Below, in pieces: positions 9,559-19,694 of a DNA stretch of 64,000 nt (its first letter is position 1; each line of letters begins with the position of its first letter). Below the pieces are notes generated by a model. It saw only the letters and a list, made by a program, of their open reading frames with translations. It searched no databases and was not told the origin of the DNA. A program made the translations under genes and the position numbers. The stretch is from Alcanivorax sediminis (GTDB lineage Bacteria; Pseudomonadota; Gammaproteobacteria; Pseudomonadales; Alcanivoracaceae): NCBI RefSeq assembly GCF_009601165.1, contig NZ_WIRE01000001.1, forward strand, positions 2,976,001 to 3,040,000, given 5' to 3'.

Positions 9559-10817
9559 TACGCTACTCCCCCGGTACGACGCAGACGACGACGGATGTTT
9601 GCCTGAGTGACGAAGTAGTCAATCAGCGGCGCACACAGGTTACCGAAAAGGATTGCCAGCATGATGCCTTCCGGGAAGGCCGGGTTGATTACCCGGATCA
9701 GGACGGTCATCACACCAATCAAGGCACCGAAAATGTACTTGCCGGTATTGGTCATGGACGCAGAAACCGGATCAGTTGCCATGAAGATCATACCGAAAGC
9801 GAAACCGCCCACGGTCAGGTGCCAGTACCACGGCATATCGAACATGGCGTTGGTATCGGAACCGACACCATTAAAGATGGCAGACATGCCAACCATGCCC
9901 AGGAACACGCCCAGCACGATGCGCCAGGAAGCAATCTTGGTCAGCAGCAGTGCAGCACCACCGATCAGAATGGCTAGAGTAGAAGTTTCGCCGATACTAC
10001 CCTGAATATTGCCCAGGAAGGTGTTCATCCAGGCCAGGCTGGCAGTGGCAGCCGCAGCACCTTCAGTCAGCGCGTTGGCAGTCAGACCCACCGCATAGTC
10101 CAGATTGCCGGATGCCGCCAGTGACAGGGAGGTCGCGCCTGAGAAGTTGTCCACCGCGGTCCAGACTGCATCACCGGACATCTGTGCCGGGTAAGCGAAG
10201 TACAGGAATGCACGGCCAACCAGTGCCGGGTTGAGGAAGTTCTTGCCGGTACCGCCAAACACTTCCTTGCCGATGACCACACCGAAGGAAATACCCAGGA
10301 ATACCTGCCACAGAGGGATCGCCGGTGGCAGAATCAGTGTGAACAGGATACCTGTCACGAAGAAACCTTCGTTCACTTCATGACCGCGCTTCCAGGCAAA
10401 CAGGCCTTCCCAGATAAAACCACCGATGTAGACAGTCAGCAGAATCGGGATGTAGTAGACAGCGCCATGCAGGACGTTCGCCAACAAGCTATTGGGATCA
10501 AAGCCGGTCAGGGCCATCACCACATCACTGCGCCAGCCGGCAAGCGGACTCGCACCCAGCTCGGCAATCTGCATGTTTGCCTGATAACCAACGTTCCACA
10601 AACCGAACAGGATCGCAGGGAAAGTGCAGAACCACACTGTCATCATGATGCGTTTCAGGTCGAGACCATCACGTACATGCGCGCCGGTCCGGGTAACGGA
10701 ATCCGGGCTATACAGCATGGTGTCGAACATTTCGTAGAAGGTGTAATACTTCTCGAACTTGCCGCCTTCATGGAAATGCGGAGCGACATTCTTGTCCAGA
10801 TAGTTTCTCAAGCCCAT
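9558..10817 (-). CDS. nqrB: Na+-translocating NADH:quinone reductase subunit B
   Basis: A 419-residue membrane subunit of about ten helices, central to sodium translocation. NFSGATSLSL at 224-233 contains Thr229, the expected covalent FMN site. The conserved KEVFGGTGKNFLNPALVGRA (about 184-203) and FMATDPVSASMTNTGK near the C-terminus are family hallmarks. It starts three bases after the nqrA stop. The flavin is presumably attached by the ApbE encoded downstream. Confidence 0.97.
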   Translation of the reverse strand: MGLRNYLDKNVAPHFHEGGKFEKYYTFYEMFDTMLYSPDSVTRTGAHVRDGLDLKRIMMTVWFCTFPAILFGLWNVGYQANMQIAELGASPLAGWRSDVVMALTGFDPNSLLANVLHGAVYYIPILLTVYIGGFIWEGLFAWKRGHEVNEGFFVTGILFTLILPPAIPLWQVFLGISFGVVIGKEVFGGTGKNFLNPALVGRAFLYFAYPAQMSGDAVWTAVDNFSGATSLSLAASGNLDYAVGLTANALTEGAAAATASLAWMNTFLGNIQGSIGETSTLAILIGGAALLLTKIASWRIVLGVFLGMVGMSAIFNGVGSDTNAMFDMPWYWHLTVGGFAFGMIFMATDPVSASMTNTGKYIFGALIGVMTVLIRVINPAFPEGIMLAILFGNLCAPLIDYFVTQANIRRRLRRTGGVA

Positions 10818-10819
10818 GC

Positions 10820-12166
10820 TCAGCCCTCCGCTTCAATGGTAGTGAGGTTGTCGCGCAGGATCGGACCGTATTCATACTTGCCAGGGCACACAAAGGTACA
10901 CAGGGCCAGGTCTTCTTCCAGCAGCTCCAGAGCGCCTAGCGCCACCGCACTGTCAGTATCCCCAACGATCAGGGAACGCAGCAGCTGGGTGGGCAGGATA
11001 TCCAGCGGCATTACTTCTTCATACGCCCCCACCGGCACCATGGCACGCTCGGAACCGTTGGTGGTGGTGGTGAAATTGAAGCGCTTGCCAGGCATCAGCT
11101 TGGACAGGTAGATATTCATCAGAGAGAAGCGATTGACGCCGGGGGAAATGTAACCCAGCAACTCACGCTCATGCCCCTCACGCAGGGCAGTCAGCTGATT
11201 GGCGGTACGGTTCAACCAGGCAAGAGGACCGCGGGCATTGTGGCCACTCAGCGCAGAGCCGGACACCAGACGGTTGTCACCGCTTTTCAGCTCACCCTGG
11301 GTGAAATCGTCCACGCTGGCGCCCACACGGGTACGCATAAGGCGCGGGGTCTTGGCCTGGGGGCCGCACAGGGCGACCACACGCTCACTGGAGATCTTGC
11401 CTTCGGTGAACAGCTTGCCAATGGCGATCACGTCCTGATAGCCCAGGGACCAAACGGCCTTGTTCATGCTGACCGGGTCCAGGAAATGGATCTGGGTACC
11501 CACATTGCCGGCCGGGTGCTTACCTGCGAAGGTTTCTTCGCGCACCTGACCGCCAGCGAAACTGGGCAGATCTGTCTTGGGACCGCGGCAGACCCATACA
11601 GGGCCGTCAGTGAGACGGCTCAGCACGGTGAGACCGGCACGAAAAGCCTGCTCGTTTTCCTTGATCACAACAGCCGGCTCCATGGCCAGCGGGTTGGTAT
11701 CAAGAATGGAAACGAAGATGGAGTTCGGGGTGGAATCCAGCGCAGGCACCTTGCCGAAAGGACGAGTACGCAGCAGGGTCCACTCACCGGAATCTACCAG
11801 CTGTTGCTGAACAGCAGCCCGGTCGAGACCGGAGAGCTGGTCGGCGTTGTAAGAGGTAAAGGTGACTTCATCTTCCTGATCAGCCACTTCAATCACGACA
11901 GATTGAAGCACGCGCTTGTGGCCGCGATTGACCGCGATCACCTTGCCAGCTGCAGGAGCGGTGTATTTCACACCCTCGGTTTTCTTGTCTGAGAAGAGGA
12001 CCTGGCCTTTTTTGACCACGTCGCCTTCGCGGACTTCCATAGTGGGCTTCATACCCACATAGTCACCGCCGAGCACGGCAACAGAACGAACCTGGTGACC
12101 TTCCTCAATCTCCTGGCGCGGTGCACCAGTGATGGGCAGATCCAGGCCCTTCCTGATTTTAATCAT
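10820..12166 (-). CDS. nqrA: Na+-translocating NADH:quinone reductase subunit A
   Basis: A 448-residue peripheral subunit that contributes to the quinone site. Recognised by its N-terminus ([15 protein letters not shown]), the biotinyl-like region [16 protein letters not shown], and [14 protein letters not shown] near the C-terminus, where the paired Cys region is conserved. It is the first gene of the operon. The ATG at 12166 has only a weak purine stretch (GGGCAAG) upstream. A TATAAT-like box about 135 bases upstream could belong to its promoter. Confidence 0.96.
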   Translation of the reverse strand: MIKIRKGLDLPITGAPRQEIEEGHQVRSVAVLGGDYVGMKPTMEVREGDVVKKGQVLFSDKKTEGVKYTAPAAGKVIAVNRGHKRVLQSVVIEVADQEDEVTFTSYNADQLSGLDRAAVQQQLVDSGEWTLLRTRPFGKVPALDSTPNSIFVSILDTNPLAMEPAVVIKENEQAFRAGLTVLSRLTDGPVWVCRGPKTDLPSFAGGQVREETFAGKHPAGNVGTQIHFLDPVSMNKAVWSLGYQDVIAIGKLFTEGKISSERVVALCGPQAKTPRLMRTRVGASVDDFTQGELKSGDNRLVSGSALSGHNARGPLAWLNRTANQLTALREGHERELLGYISPGVNRFSLMNIYLSKLMPGKRFNFTTTTNGSERAMVPVGAYEEVMPLDILPTQLLRSLIVGDTDSAVALGALELLEEDLALCTFVCPGKYEYGPILRDNLTTIEAEG

Positions 12167-12300
12167 AGCTACTTGCCCACGTTGCGTGTTGCTGAAGTCG
12201 AGGCAAATCTCCAGAAATCACCCTGAAAACGGGCAATTGCCGGCGATTCACGCAAAATCCGGAATTTGCACTTGGGAGCCAGCCAGAGCTGGCGGCGCAC

Positions 12301-12329
12301 ATTATAAAGACGCGACAGGACATCCGCCA
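12301..12329 (-). promoter_or_regulatory. Possible nqr promoter (-10 box)
   Basis: TATAAT on the minus strand at 12306-12301 is a perfect -10 match in otherwise G+C-rich DNA, between the GAPDH terminator and nqrA. The hexamer 17 bases upstream (TGGCGG) is a poor -35, so an activator or a different start is possible. Confidence 0.35.
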
Positions 12330-12410
12330 GAGGCTTGGCAACCGACTTTTGTCGCATCGCACCATTAAGGCGCGACCTCAGTGCACATTTTTGGCGCCTT
12401 TCGGCAACCC

Positions 12411-12441
12411 AAAAAAAACCCGCAGGTCTGCGGGCTTTTTT
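12411..12441 (-). terminator. Rho-independent terminator after the GAPDH gene, bidirectional shape
   Basis: A 7-base-pair stem (CCCGCAG with CTGCGGG) and a 2-base apex, flanked by eight A on one side and six T on the other. It is placed to end the GAPDH transcript on the minus strand. Confidence 0.85.
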
Positions 12442-12453
12442 CATTGATCAGGA

Positions 12454-13893
12454 TCAATCCTTCGGATACTGCGGGAATTCCACCCCGGAGATCTGCTGAA
12501 GGATACGAAGCACCTGACAGCTGTAGCCGAACTCGTTGTCGTACCACACGTACAGCACGCAATGACGCCCGTTGACTATGGTAGCCTCTGCATCGATGAC
12601 GGAAGCGTGACGGGAGCCGACAAAATCGGTGGAAACGGCATCCGGGCTGCTCACGAAGTCCACCTGACGCTGCAGCGGAGAGTGCAGACTCACCCAGCGC
12701 AGGTACTCGTTCAGCTCTTCCAGGGTGGTTTCCTTCTCCAGAGTCAGGTTCAGGATCGCCATGGACACGTTCGGGGTAGGAACGCGGATGGAGTTACCGG
12801 TCAGCTTACCCGCCAGAGACGGCAGCGCCTTGGCAGCCGCAGTGGCTGCACCAGTTTCGGTCAGCACCATGTTCAGCGGCGCAGCACGACCACGACGCGG
12901 CCCCTTGTGGAAGTTATCCAGCAGGTTCTGGTCGTTGGTGTAGGAGTGAACGGTCTCAACGTGACCGAATTCGATACCGAACTTGTCTTCCAGCGCCTTG
13001 AGCGGGGGCACGATGGCATTGGTGGTACAGCTGGCAGCTGAAATGATCTTGTCGCTGTCTTCGATGATATTATTGTTCACACCGTGAACAATGTTTTTCA
13101 TATCACCCTTGCCAGGCGCCGTCAGCATCACACGGGACACACCCGGGCGGTTGAGGTGCTGGGACAGACCTTCCACATCGCGCCACTTACCGGTGTTATC
13201 GATCACCACAGCATTATGGATGCCGTACTGGGTGTAATCGATGGTGTTCGGGTCGTTGGAGTAAATCACCTTGATGAAGTTACCGTTGGCGATAATCGCA
13301 TTTTCTTCTTCATCAACGGCGATCGTACCGGCGAACGGGCCGTGAACGGAATCACGACGCAGCAGGCTGGCGCGCTTCTGAAGGTCACCCTTGCCAGACT
13401 CACGTACCACGATGGCTTTCAGGCGCAGGCCGTTGCCGGAACCGACTTTCTCGATCAGCAGACGAGCCAGAATACGGCCAATACGGCCGAAACCGTACAG
13501 GACGACATCCGTTGGCTCAGGCATGGCAGCTTTGTTGCTGACGGCTTCGGCCAGCTCGGCACGAACGTAGTCTTCAATCGACAGGCCACGGTTGTCTTTC
13601 TTGTACTCCACCGCCAGCTTGCCCACATCAACACGGCAAGGACCCAGGTCCAGCTTGGCCACTTCCTGCATGATCGGGAAAGTGTCCACCACGGACAGCT
13701 CGGTATCTTCGACCTGTTTGACGAAACGGTGTGCTTTCAGGATCTGGATAACAGACTTGTTGACCAGGGCGCGGCTGTAAACGGTGGTGGTCACGTTCTT
13801 TTCGCGCTGCAGGCGGCCGATGACCGGAATCATGCCCTCTGCAATTTCTTCGCGGTTTTTCCAGCGGCCGAAATGGTCTTCCAGTTTGCTCAC
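12454..13893 (-). CDS. Glyceraldehyde-3-phosphate dehydrogenase, long form with N-terminal extension
   Basis: A 479-residue protein. The first 125 or so residues are an extension absent from ordinary GAPDH (about 335 residues). The Rossmann start VVLYGFGRIGRILARLL then follows, and the catalytic motif ISAASCTTNAIVPPLKAL with the nucleophilic Cys. NNDQNLLDNFHKGPRRGRAA resembles the phosphate-binding segment, and WYDNEFGYSCQVLR closes the domain. Such long GAPDHs occur in pseudomonads beside nqr and mfd, as here. They are thought to serve sugar metabolism, gluconeogenic direction included; cofactor preference cannot be read. A terminator separates it from nqrA. Confidence 0.9.
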   Translation of the reverse strand: MSKLEDHFGRWKNREEIAEGMIPVIGRLQREKNVTTTVYSRALVNKSVIQILKAHRFVKQVEDTELSVVDTFPIMQEVAKLDLGPCRVDVGKLAVEYKKDNRGLSIEDYVRAELAEAVSNKAAMPEPTDVVLYGFGRIGRILARLLIEKVGSGNGLRLKAIVVRESGKGDLQKRASLLRRDSVHGPFAGTIAVDEEENAIIANGNFIKVIYSNDPNTIDYTQYGIHNAVVIDNTGKWRDVEGLSQHLNRPGVSRVMLTAPGKGDMKNIVHGVNNNIIEDSDKIISAASCTTNAIVPPLKALEDKFGIEFGHVETVHSYTNDQNLLDNFHKGPRRGRAAPLNMVLTETGAATAAAKALPSLAGKLTGNSIRVPTPNVSMAILNLTLEKETTLEELNEYLRWVSLHSPLQRQVDFVSSPDAVSTDFVGSRHASVIDAEATIVNGRHCVLYVWYDNEFGYSCQVLRILQQISGVEFPQYPKD

Positions 13894-14041
13894 GGAGATG
13901 CCCCTCTCAGTATGGGTTCAGGCGACGGAAACCGTTGAATGGCTCTGCAGGGCCCGGCTTCACTGGTCACCAGCGGTGGAGTTTGGGGCGCGGATAATAC
14001 CGCCAAACGGCGCGTTTATCCACCCGGGAAGGGCCAGTTGG

Positions 14042-14201
14042 GAGTTGCAAGTTACAAGTTTCAAGAAGCAAGGCGCGGTCTGAGGCAAAACCAGCGTCCA
14101 GACCCTGCCCGCGCGCAAGCGACAATGCGCGAAAAAATGCCCATTGCGGGCTGCAACGGCCTTTATCCGCGTTGAAACTTGCAACTTGAAACTTGCTTCT
14201 C
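14042..14201. repeat. Heptad inverted-repeat element 2 (long type) in the gap 13894-14209
   Basis: Left arm 14042-14076 has four units, GAGTTGC and AAGTTAC first, then AAGTTTC and AAGAAGC, ending AAGGCGCG. Right arm 14168-14201, read inward on the minus strand, has GAGAAGC, then AAGTTNC words, ending AACGCG. The centre contains GCCCGC and GCGGGC that can pair across about 40 bases. The element ends eight bases from the stop codon of the glycosylase gene. The rest of the gap holds the leader of the GAPDH gene; no clear promoter was seen there. Confidence 0.85.
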
Positions 14202-14209
14202 AGTGCCAC

Positions 14210-14794
14210 CTATCCAGACAGTACCCTCCCCACCTGCTCCCGCAGCGCCGGCAGCACCTGCTCTTCAAACCAGGGACGCTGGCGCAACCACAGGCGATTG
14301 CGCGGGCTGGGGTGTGGCAAGGGGAAAAAGCCATGCTCAAGTGCCTGACAGTATTCCCGCACGTTATCGGTGAGGGTCTTTCCTGGCTCAGGCAGGTAAT
14401 AGCGCTGGGCGTATTGGCCCACCAGCAGGGTCAGCCCCAGATTCGGCAGCTCCGCCAGCAGCCGCTCATGCCAGTGCGGGGCGCATTCAGGGCGTGGCGG
14501 CAGGTCACCGCCCTTCCCCCTGCCCGGATAACAGAAGCCCATGGGAATAATGGCAATGCGGTTCTCGTCATAGAAGGCGCCTCGGTCCAACTGCAGCCAG
14601 TCTCGAAGCCGGTCACCAGAGGGGTCATTCCACGGAATACCGGTTTCGTGTACCCGGGTGCCAGGCGCCTGCCCCACGATCAACAGGCGGGCACCCTCAC
14701 CCGCCCGAACGACTGGCCTGGGGCCCAGAGGCAGATGCGCCTCACACAACCGGCAGGCACTCACTTCCTCCAGTAGCGCAGGCAGCCGCTTCAT
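14210..14794 (-). CDS. Uracil-DNA glycosylase family protein
   Basis: A 194-residue protein of the uracil-DNA glycosylase superfamily. LLIVGQAPGTRVHETGIPW (about residues 38-56) is the water-activating and uracil-binding loop, and FPLPHPSPRNRLW near the C-terminus is the DNA-intercalation loop. A CRLCEAHLPLG motif near the N-terminus keeps two Cys but lacks the four-Cys iron-sulfur pattern of family 4 enzymes. It is best described as a single-domain member of uncertain substrate. Its start codon shares a base with the tesB stop at 14794, so the two genes are coupled. Confidence 0.82.
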   Translation of the reverse strand: MKRLPALLEEVSACRLCEAHLPLGPRPVVRAGEGARLLIVGQAPGTRVHETGIPWNDPSGDRLRDWLQLDRGAFYDENRIAIIPMGFCYPGRGKGGDLPPRPECAPHWHERLLAELPNLGLTLLVGQYAQRYYLPEPGKTLTDNVREYCQALEHGFFPLPHPSPRNRLWLRQRPWFEEQVLPALREQVGRVLSG

Positions 14795-15669
14795 CAGGCC
14801 GGGCTGTCAGAGCGGTGCTGGCGAATCAGTCCCTCCTGGGCCACCGACGCCACCAAAGTACCATCCTGACGATAAATGGAGCCGAAGTTCATTCCCCTGG
14901 CACCACCGGCAAAGGGGCTGTCACTGCGATACAACAGCCATTCATCGATGCGGAAATCATTATGGAACCACATGGCGTGATCAATGCTGGCGCACTGGGT
15001 ATTGGCCTGCCAGAAGTTCATGCCATGGGGGAGCATGGCGGTCCCCATCAGGCCAAAATCAGAACAGTAGGCCAATAAGGCCCGATGCAGTACCGGACTG
15101 GCATCCACGCGATCAATGACCTTGAACCAGACTTCCCTTACTGGCGCCTTGGGCTCTGAGGAAATTGGATCCAGCGGTGTCACCGGGCGGAATTCCACGG
15201 GTCGCTCGGTGAGAAAATCGTTGCGATATTGCTCAGGCAAACGTTCCACCAACTTCATACGAATAGCCTGATCGGTATCCAGCGTTTCCGGGGCCGGCAC
15301 CTCGGGCATGGAAGCCTGATGGGAAGCCCCCTCTTCGATTACCTGGTAGGAGGCAGCCAGAGAAAAAATCGGCCGACCATGCTGGATGGCCTTCACCCGG
15401 CGGGTGGTAAAGCTCTTGCCGTCACGGATGCGCTCCACGTCGTAGACGATGGGCACATTGAAGTCTCCAGGGCGCAGAAAGTAGGCGTGCAGAGAATGTA
15501 CCGGCCTCTCCTCCGGGACGGTGCGCGACGCCGCGAGCAATGCCTGACCAGCCACCAGCCCGCCAAATACACTGCGTTGACCATTGGCCTGGGTCTGCCC
15601 GCGGAACAGGTTGTCTTCCAGCTGTTCCAGGTCAAACAAGTGCAACAGCTCCTGAACCGGTGCTTTCAT
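14794..15669 (-). CDS. tesB: Acyl-CoA thioesterase II
   Basis: A 291-residue double-hotdog thioesterase that hydrolyses medium- and long-chain acyl-CoA. Features seen are QANGQRSVFGGLVAGQAL near the N-terminus, VHSLHAYFLRPGD, SIDHAMWFHNDFRIDEWLLY with the catalytic Asp, and RGMNFGSIYRQDGTLVASVAQEGL at the C-terminus. Length matches TesB (about 286). In a lipid-rich marine bacterium it may balance acyl-CoA pools, an inference. The downstream glycosylase gene is translationally coupled to it. Confidence 0.94.
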   Translation of the reverse strand: MKAPVQELLHLFDLEQLEDNLFRGQTQANGQRSVFGGLVAGQALLAASRTVPEERPVHSLHAYFLRPGDFNVPIVYDVERIRDGKSFTTRRVKAIQHGRPIFSLAASYQVIEEGASHQASMPEVPAPETLDTDQAIRMKLVERLPEQYRNDFLTERPVEFRPVTPLDPISSEPKAPVREVWFKVIDRVDASPVLHRALLAYCSDFGLMGTAMLPHGMNFWQANTQCASIDHAMWFHNDFRIDEWLLYRSDSPFAGGARGMNFGSIYRQDGTLVASVAQEGLIRQHRSDSPA

Positions 15670-15771
15670 AATCGATCCTCAGCGCAAATCTTGAAATCAG
15701 ACCACCATGGTAACGCCTCCGGGAACGCTTTGTTCAGTCATGCCGGGACGAAGTGAAAAAAAGGAAGTGAC

Positions 15772-15860
15772 GAGTTGCGAGCAGCGAGTTGCGAAAAGCC
15801 AAACCCCAGGCGCACACGCCTCTATGCCTTTCGCAACTCGTAACTCGCTTCTCGCAACTC
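15772..15860. repeat. Heptad inverted-repeat element 3 (short type)
   Basis: Left arm 15772-15799 has four perfect-period units, GAGTTGC and GAGCAGC first, ending GAAAAGC. Right arm 15829-15860, read inward on the minus strand, has GAGTTGC, GAGAAGC and two more, ending GAAAGG. The middle is only about 29 bases. It lies between the divergent tesB and mfd genes, about 100 bases upstream of the mfd start. Confidence 0.88.
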
Positions 15861-15958
15861 AGGATTCGCCTCCATGGCCCCTTGACGCCCACACCGCTAC
15901 AATACGCCGCCTTACCCTCCAACCAATGCCTCCAGCAAACAGCAGGAACCGGGACGGA

Positions 15959-18900
15959 ATGAAGTTACTCCCTGACAGCAATCTCTTCCCCAGTGGACGC
16001 GAACATTTCAAGGACTGGGCCGGCCTGGATACAGGTAGCATGGCCGCGGTACTGGCTGAGCTGGCACGCAGCGAGGAGCACCTGTTCGTGGTGCTCGCCC
16101 CTAATACCGGGCGCGCCCAGCAGATTGCCGACTCCCTGAGTTTCTATCTGGCCAGTAGCCCTGACAGTGTTGCTAACGCCACGGTCATGCTGTTCCCGGA
16201 TTGGGAAACCCTGCCGTACGACCATTTCAGTCCCCATCAGGATATCGTCAGTGACCGGATTCGGGTTCTGCATCAGCTGCCCACCACCCACAAAGGGATC
16301 CTGGTGGTACCTGTTAATACGCTGATGCAACGCCTGGCCCCACCGCTGCATGTCACCGGCAACAGTTTCCTGCTCAAGGTCGGTGACATCTTTGATATGG
16401 AAGCTACCCGTGCCCGACTGGTGGCCTGCGGATACCGGCAACGGGACAATGTCTACGAGCACGGTGAGTTTGCCGTGCGTGGCGCCATCATGGATATCTA
16501 CCCCATGGGCGCGCCGCAACCGTTCCGGATCGAGTTGTTCGATGACGAGATCGAGTCCCTGCGCTTATTCGAAGCGGAGAACCAGCGGTCCACCGGCAAA
16601 GTCGACCACATCACCCTGCTGCCTGCGGCTGAATTCCCGCTCAGTGCCGAGGGCATAGCCCGCTTTCGCAGTAATTTCCGCGACACGTTCGACGTGGATA
16701 CCCGCCATGTGCCCCTCTACCAGGATGTAACGGATGGGCTCGCCGCCCCGGGGCTTGAGTATTACCTGCCACTGTTTTTCGAGCACATGGCCACCCTGTT
16801 CGACTATTTGCCCGACGACGTGCGACTGGTGGAGCTGGCAGGTTGTCAGCCTGCTATCGAGCACTTCTGGGACGATGTGGAGCAACGTTATGAATCCCGT
16901 CGCCATGATATTCACCGGCCCATTCTCGCCCCCTGGCAGCTTTATCTGCGACCGGAAGAACTGGGCGCCGCCCTCAAGCAACACCCGCGTGCACGTCAGA
17001 ACGACAGTGACGCCGCCGTCCAGTTCGATGTCGCGCCCATGCCGGCGCTCACTGCTGATGTCCGCGCCAGCAACCCGCTGGCCTTGCTGCACACCTTTTC
17101 CGATGCGCACCCGGAAACCCGCATTCTGATCTGTGCTGAAACCGCCGGCCGCCGTGAAGCGTTGCTGGAGCTGATGCAAAAGATCCAGATCCAGCCGGTA
17201 ATGAAAGACAACTGGCCGGACTTTATCGCCGATCCTGCCCGCTGGAGCCTGACCCGCGGCGAACTGGACGCCGGTTTCTACGCGCCGCAGCATCACCTTC
17301 TCGTCGTTACCGAAAATGACCTTTATGGCGAACGGGTATTGCAGCGGCGCCGACGCAAATCCAGTAGCGATGACGGGGCTGCCGAACAGGCATTTCGTTC
17401 CTTGGGCGAACTCACCGTCGGGTCCCCGGTGGTACACCTTGAACATGGGGTTGGCCGCTACCTGGGCCTGACCCACATGGAAGTGGACCGCCAGCAACAT
17501 GAATTCCTGCTGCTCGAATATGCCGGTGGCGACAAGCTTTATGTGCCAGTGTCATCACTACATCTGATTAGCCGCTATGGTGGCGGCGACACGGCTCCGC
17601 TGAACAAACTCGGTACCGAGCAGTGGAGCAAGGCACGACAGAAAGCGGCTGAAAAGATCCACGATGTGGCTGCCGAATTGCTCAATACCTATGCCCGCCG
17701 CGAGGCCCGCGAAGGTCGCCAGTTCGATGTGGACATGAACGACTACGATCGCTTCAGTGCCGGCTTCCCGTTCGAGGAAACCCCGGATCAACAGGCCGCC
17801 ATCGCAGCCGTGATCGCAGACATGCAGTCCAGCCAGCCCATGGATCGTCTGGTGTGTGGCGATGTGGGCTTCGGCAAGACTGAGGTGGCCATGCGCGCGG
17901 CCTTTGTTGCCGTTGAAAACCAGACTCAGGTCGCCGTGCTGGTGCCTACCACCCTCCTCGCCCAGCAGCACTACGAGTCCTTTACCGACCGGTTTGCCGA
18001 CTGGCCGGTGAATATTGAAGTGCTGTCGCGCTTCAGGAGCGCCAAGGAAAAGACCCAGGTACTGCAGCGACTTCAGGAGGGCAAGGTGGATATTCTGGTG
18101 GGCACCCACCAGCTGCTTCAGGAAACCGTGGCCTTTGACAATCTGGGCCTGATCATCGTGGATGAGGAACACCGCTTTGGAGTACGCCACAAAGAGCGTC
18201 TCAAGCAGATGCGTGCCGAGTGTGACATCCTCACGCTCACCGCCACCCCGATTCCGCGAACACTCAACATGGCCATGAGCGGCATGCGCGATATTTCCAT
18301 TATCGCCACCCCGCCGCAGAAACGCCTGTCGGTGAAAACCTTCGTGCAGCAGCACAACGACACCGCCATCAAGGAGGCGTTGCTTCGGGAACTGCTCCGC
18401 GGCGGTCAGGTGTACTACCTGCACAACGACATCGACACCATGGAAAAAACGGCGGAGAACATCCGCAAGCTGGTGCCTGATGCCCGCGTTGGCATTGCCC
18501 ACGGGCAAATGCGCGAACGGGAACTGGAAGCGGTGATGAGCGACTTCTACCACCGCCGCTTCAATGTTCTCGTGTGTACCACCATCGTGGAAACCGGCAT
18601 CGACGTGCCCAGCGCCAACACCATCGTCATCGACCGGGCCGACAAGCTGGGTCTGGCCCAGCTGCATCAGCTGCGCGGCCGTGTCGGCCGCAGCCATCAC
18701 CAGGCCTACGCTTATCTCATTACCCCCAGCCCCAAGGTGATGACCAAGGATGCCCTCAAGCGCCTGGAAGCCATCGAGCAGGCCACCGATCTGGGCGCCG
18801 GCTTCATGCTGGCCAGCCAGGATCTGGAGATCCGTGGCGCCGGCGAACTGCTGGGCGAAGAGCAGCACGGCAATATCGAGACGATCGGTTTCAGCCTCTA

Positions 18901-19429
18901 CATGGAGATGCTGGAACAGGCCGTGGAGGCACTGAAACGGGGCGAGCAGCCGGATGTGGAAAAACCACTCAGCGGCGGACCGGAACTGAACCTGCGCATT
19001 CCCGCCCTGATTCCGGAGGACTATCTGCCTGATGTGTTTGGCCGTCTGACCCTTTACAAGCGCATCGCCGGCTGCAAGACCCGAGACGGCCTGAAAGAGT
19101 TGCAGGTGGAAATGATTGATCGCTTTGGTCTGCTGCCGGAACCGGTGAAAAATCTGTTTGCCGTCACCGAACTACGCCAGCAAGCCGACCGGCTCGGCAT
19201 CATCCGCCTGGATGCCCACGCCACCGGCGGTAAGCTGGAGTTTGGTGAACGCACCCCCGTGGACCCGCTCACCATCGTCAAACTGGTCCAGTCAGGTCCT
19301 AACCGTTTCAAACTGGAAGGGGCCAATATGTTGCGCTTTGTGGAAGGCAGTGAGACAGCGGAAGAACGGATCGGGGTGGTGGGCGAGCTGCTCAAGCGTT
19401 TGTCGGCGCAGAGTATCAAGAAGGACTGA
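15959..19429 (+). CDS. mfd: Transcription-repair coupling factor Mfd
   Basis: A 1156-residue protein; E. coli Mfd has 1148. Mfd removes RNA polymerase stalled at DNA lesions and recruits UvrA. The N-terminal UvrB-like region (about 1-350) includes LFPDWETLPYDHFSPHQDIVSDR. An RNA polymerase-interaction domain (PVVHLEHGVGRYLGLTHMEV) precedes a RecG-like helicase with Walker A GDVGFGKTEVAMRA, DEEHRFGVRHKERLK and TATPIPRTLNMAMSG, and a C-terminal TRCF domain follows. The start at 15959 (CAGGAACCGGGACGG upstream) is preferred because the longer frame runs through a repeat element. It reads away from tesB. Another repeat begins five bases after the stop. Confidence 0.97.
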   Translation: MKLLPDSNLFPSGREHFKDWAGLDTGSMAAVLAELARSEEHLFVVLAPNTGRAQQIADSLSFYLASSPDSVANATVMLFPDWETLPYDHFSPHQDIVSDRIRVLHQLPTTHKGILVVPVNTLMQRLAPPLHVTGNSFLLKVGDIFDMEATRARLVACGYRQRDNVYEHGEFAVRGAIMDIYPMGAPQPFRIELFDDEIESLRLFEAENQRSTGKVDHITLLPAAEFPLSAEGIARFRSNFRDTFDVDTRHVPLYQDVTDGLAAPGLEYYLPLFFEHMATLFDYLPDDVRLVELAGCQPAIEHFWDDVEQRYESRRHDIHRPILAPWQLYLRPEELGAALKQHPRARQNDSDAAVQFDVAPMPALTADVRASNPLALLHTFSDAHPETRILICAETAGRREALLELMQKIQIQPVMKDNWPDFIADPARWSLTRGELDAGFYAPQHHLLVVTENDLYGERVLQRRRRKSSSDDGAAEQAFRSLGELTVGSPVVHLEHGVGRYLGLTHMEVDRQQHEFLLLEYAGGDKLYVPVSSLHLISRYGGGDTAPLNKLGTEQWSKARQKAAEKIHDVAAELLNTYARREAREGRQFDVDMNDYDRFSAGFPFEETPDQQAAIAAVIADMQSSQPMDRLVCGDVGFGKTEVAMRAAFVAVENQTQVAVLVPTTLLAQQHYESFTDRFADWPVNIEVLSRFRSAKEKTQVLQRLQEGKVDILVGTHQLLQETVAFDNLGLIIVDEEHRFGVRHKERLKQMRAECDILTLTATPIPRTLNMAMSGMRDISIIATPPQKRLSVKTFVQQHNDTAIKEALLRELLRGGQVYYLHNDIDTMEKTAENIRKLVPDARVGIAHGQMRERELEAVMSDFYHRRFNVLVCTTIVETGIDVPSANTIVIDRADKLGLAQLHQLRGRVGRSHHQAYAYLITPSPKVMTKDALKRLEAIEQATDLGAGFMLASQDLEIRGAGELLGEEQHGNIETIGFSLYMEMLEQAVEALKRGEQPDVEKPLSGGPELNLRIPALIPEDYLPDVFGRLTLYKRIAGCKTRDGLKELQVEMIDRFGLLPEPVKNLFAVTELRQQADRLGIIRLDAHATGGKLEFGERTPVDPLTIVKLVQSGPNRFKLEGANMLRFVEGSETAEERIGVVGELLKRLSAQSIKKD

Positions 19430-19434
19430 GGAGC

Positions 19435-19579
19435 GAGCTGCAAGCTACAAGCTGCAACGCGAATCCCGGTGGGCCGTTAGACTGAAAGGCCCTCCCCGCG
19501 CAGCATGCCCGGTCGCGGGCACGGCCGGTCAACGCCAGCTAACCCCAAACCGCGCCTTGCAGCTTGCAGCTTGAAGCTC
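19435..19579. repeat. Heptad inverted-repeat element 4 (long type)
   Basis: Left arm 19435-19462 begins GAGCTGC, AAGCTAC and ends AACGCGA. Right arm 19551-19579, read inward on the minus strand, has GAGCTTC and AAGCTGC words and ends AAGGCGCG. The centre has a hairpin TGCCCG with CGGGCA near 19506-19521. It starts five bases after the mfd stop codon and could act as its 3' end structure. Confidence 0.88.
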
Positions 19580-19694
19580 AACACCGTCACAATTTCCCCC
19601 TCCCGGCCGGTTTCCCCGGTGAATTGCCCGGCCAGAGTGGTATAGTCTGCATCGCTATCAACGCCTGATCGTCAGGCGGTAAAAGGAGTTTTTC

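Noticed and set aside
15882..15903. TTGACG and TACAAT as an mfd promoter
   Set aside because: Only 10 bases separate the two boxes, far from the needed 16-18.
15707..15958. N-terminal extension of Mfd
   Set aside because: It would translate a heptad repeat element; the ATG at 15959 gives the normal length.
17558..18868. A 436-codon open frame antisense to mfd; similar long ones antisense to nqrF (6294-7610, plus) and lepA (30981-32408, plus)
   Set aside because: They mirror the codon bias of the real genes, have no ribosome site and encode His/Gln/Leu-rich sequence resembling no family.
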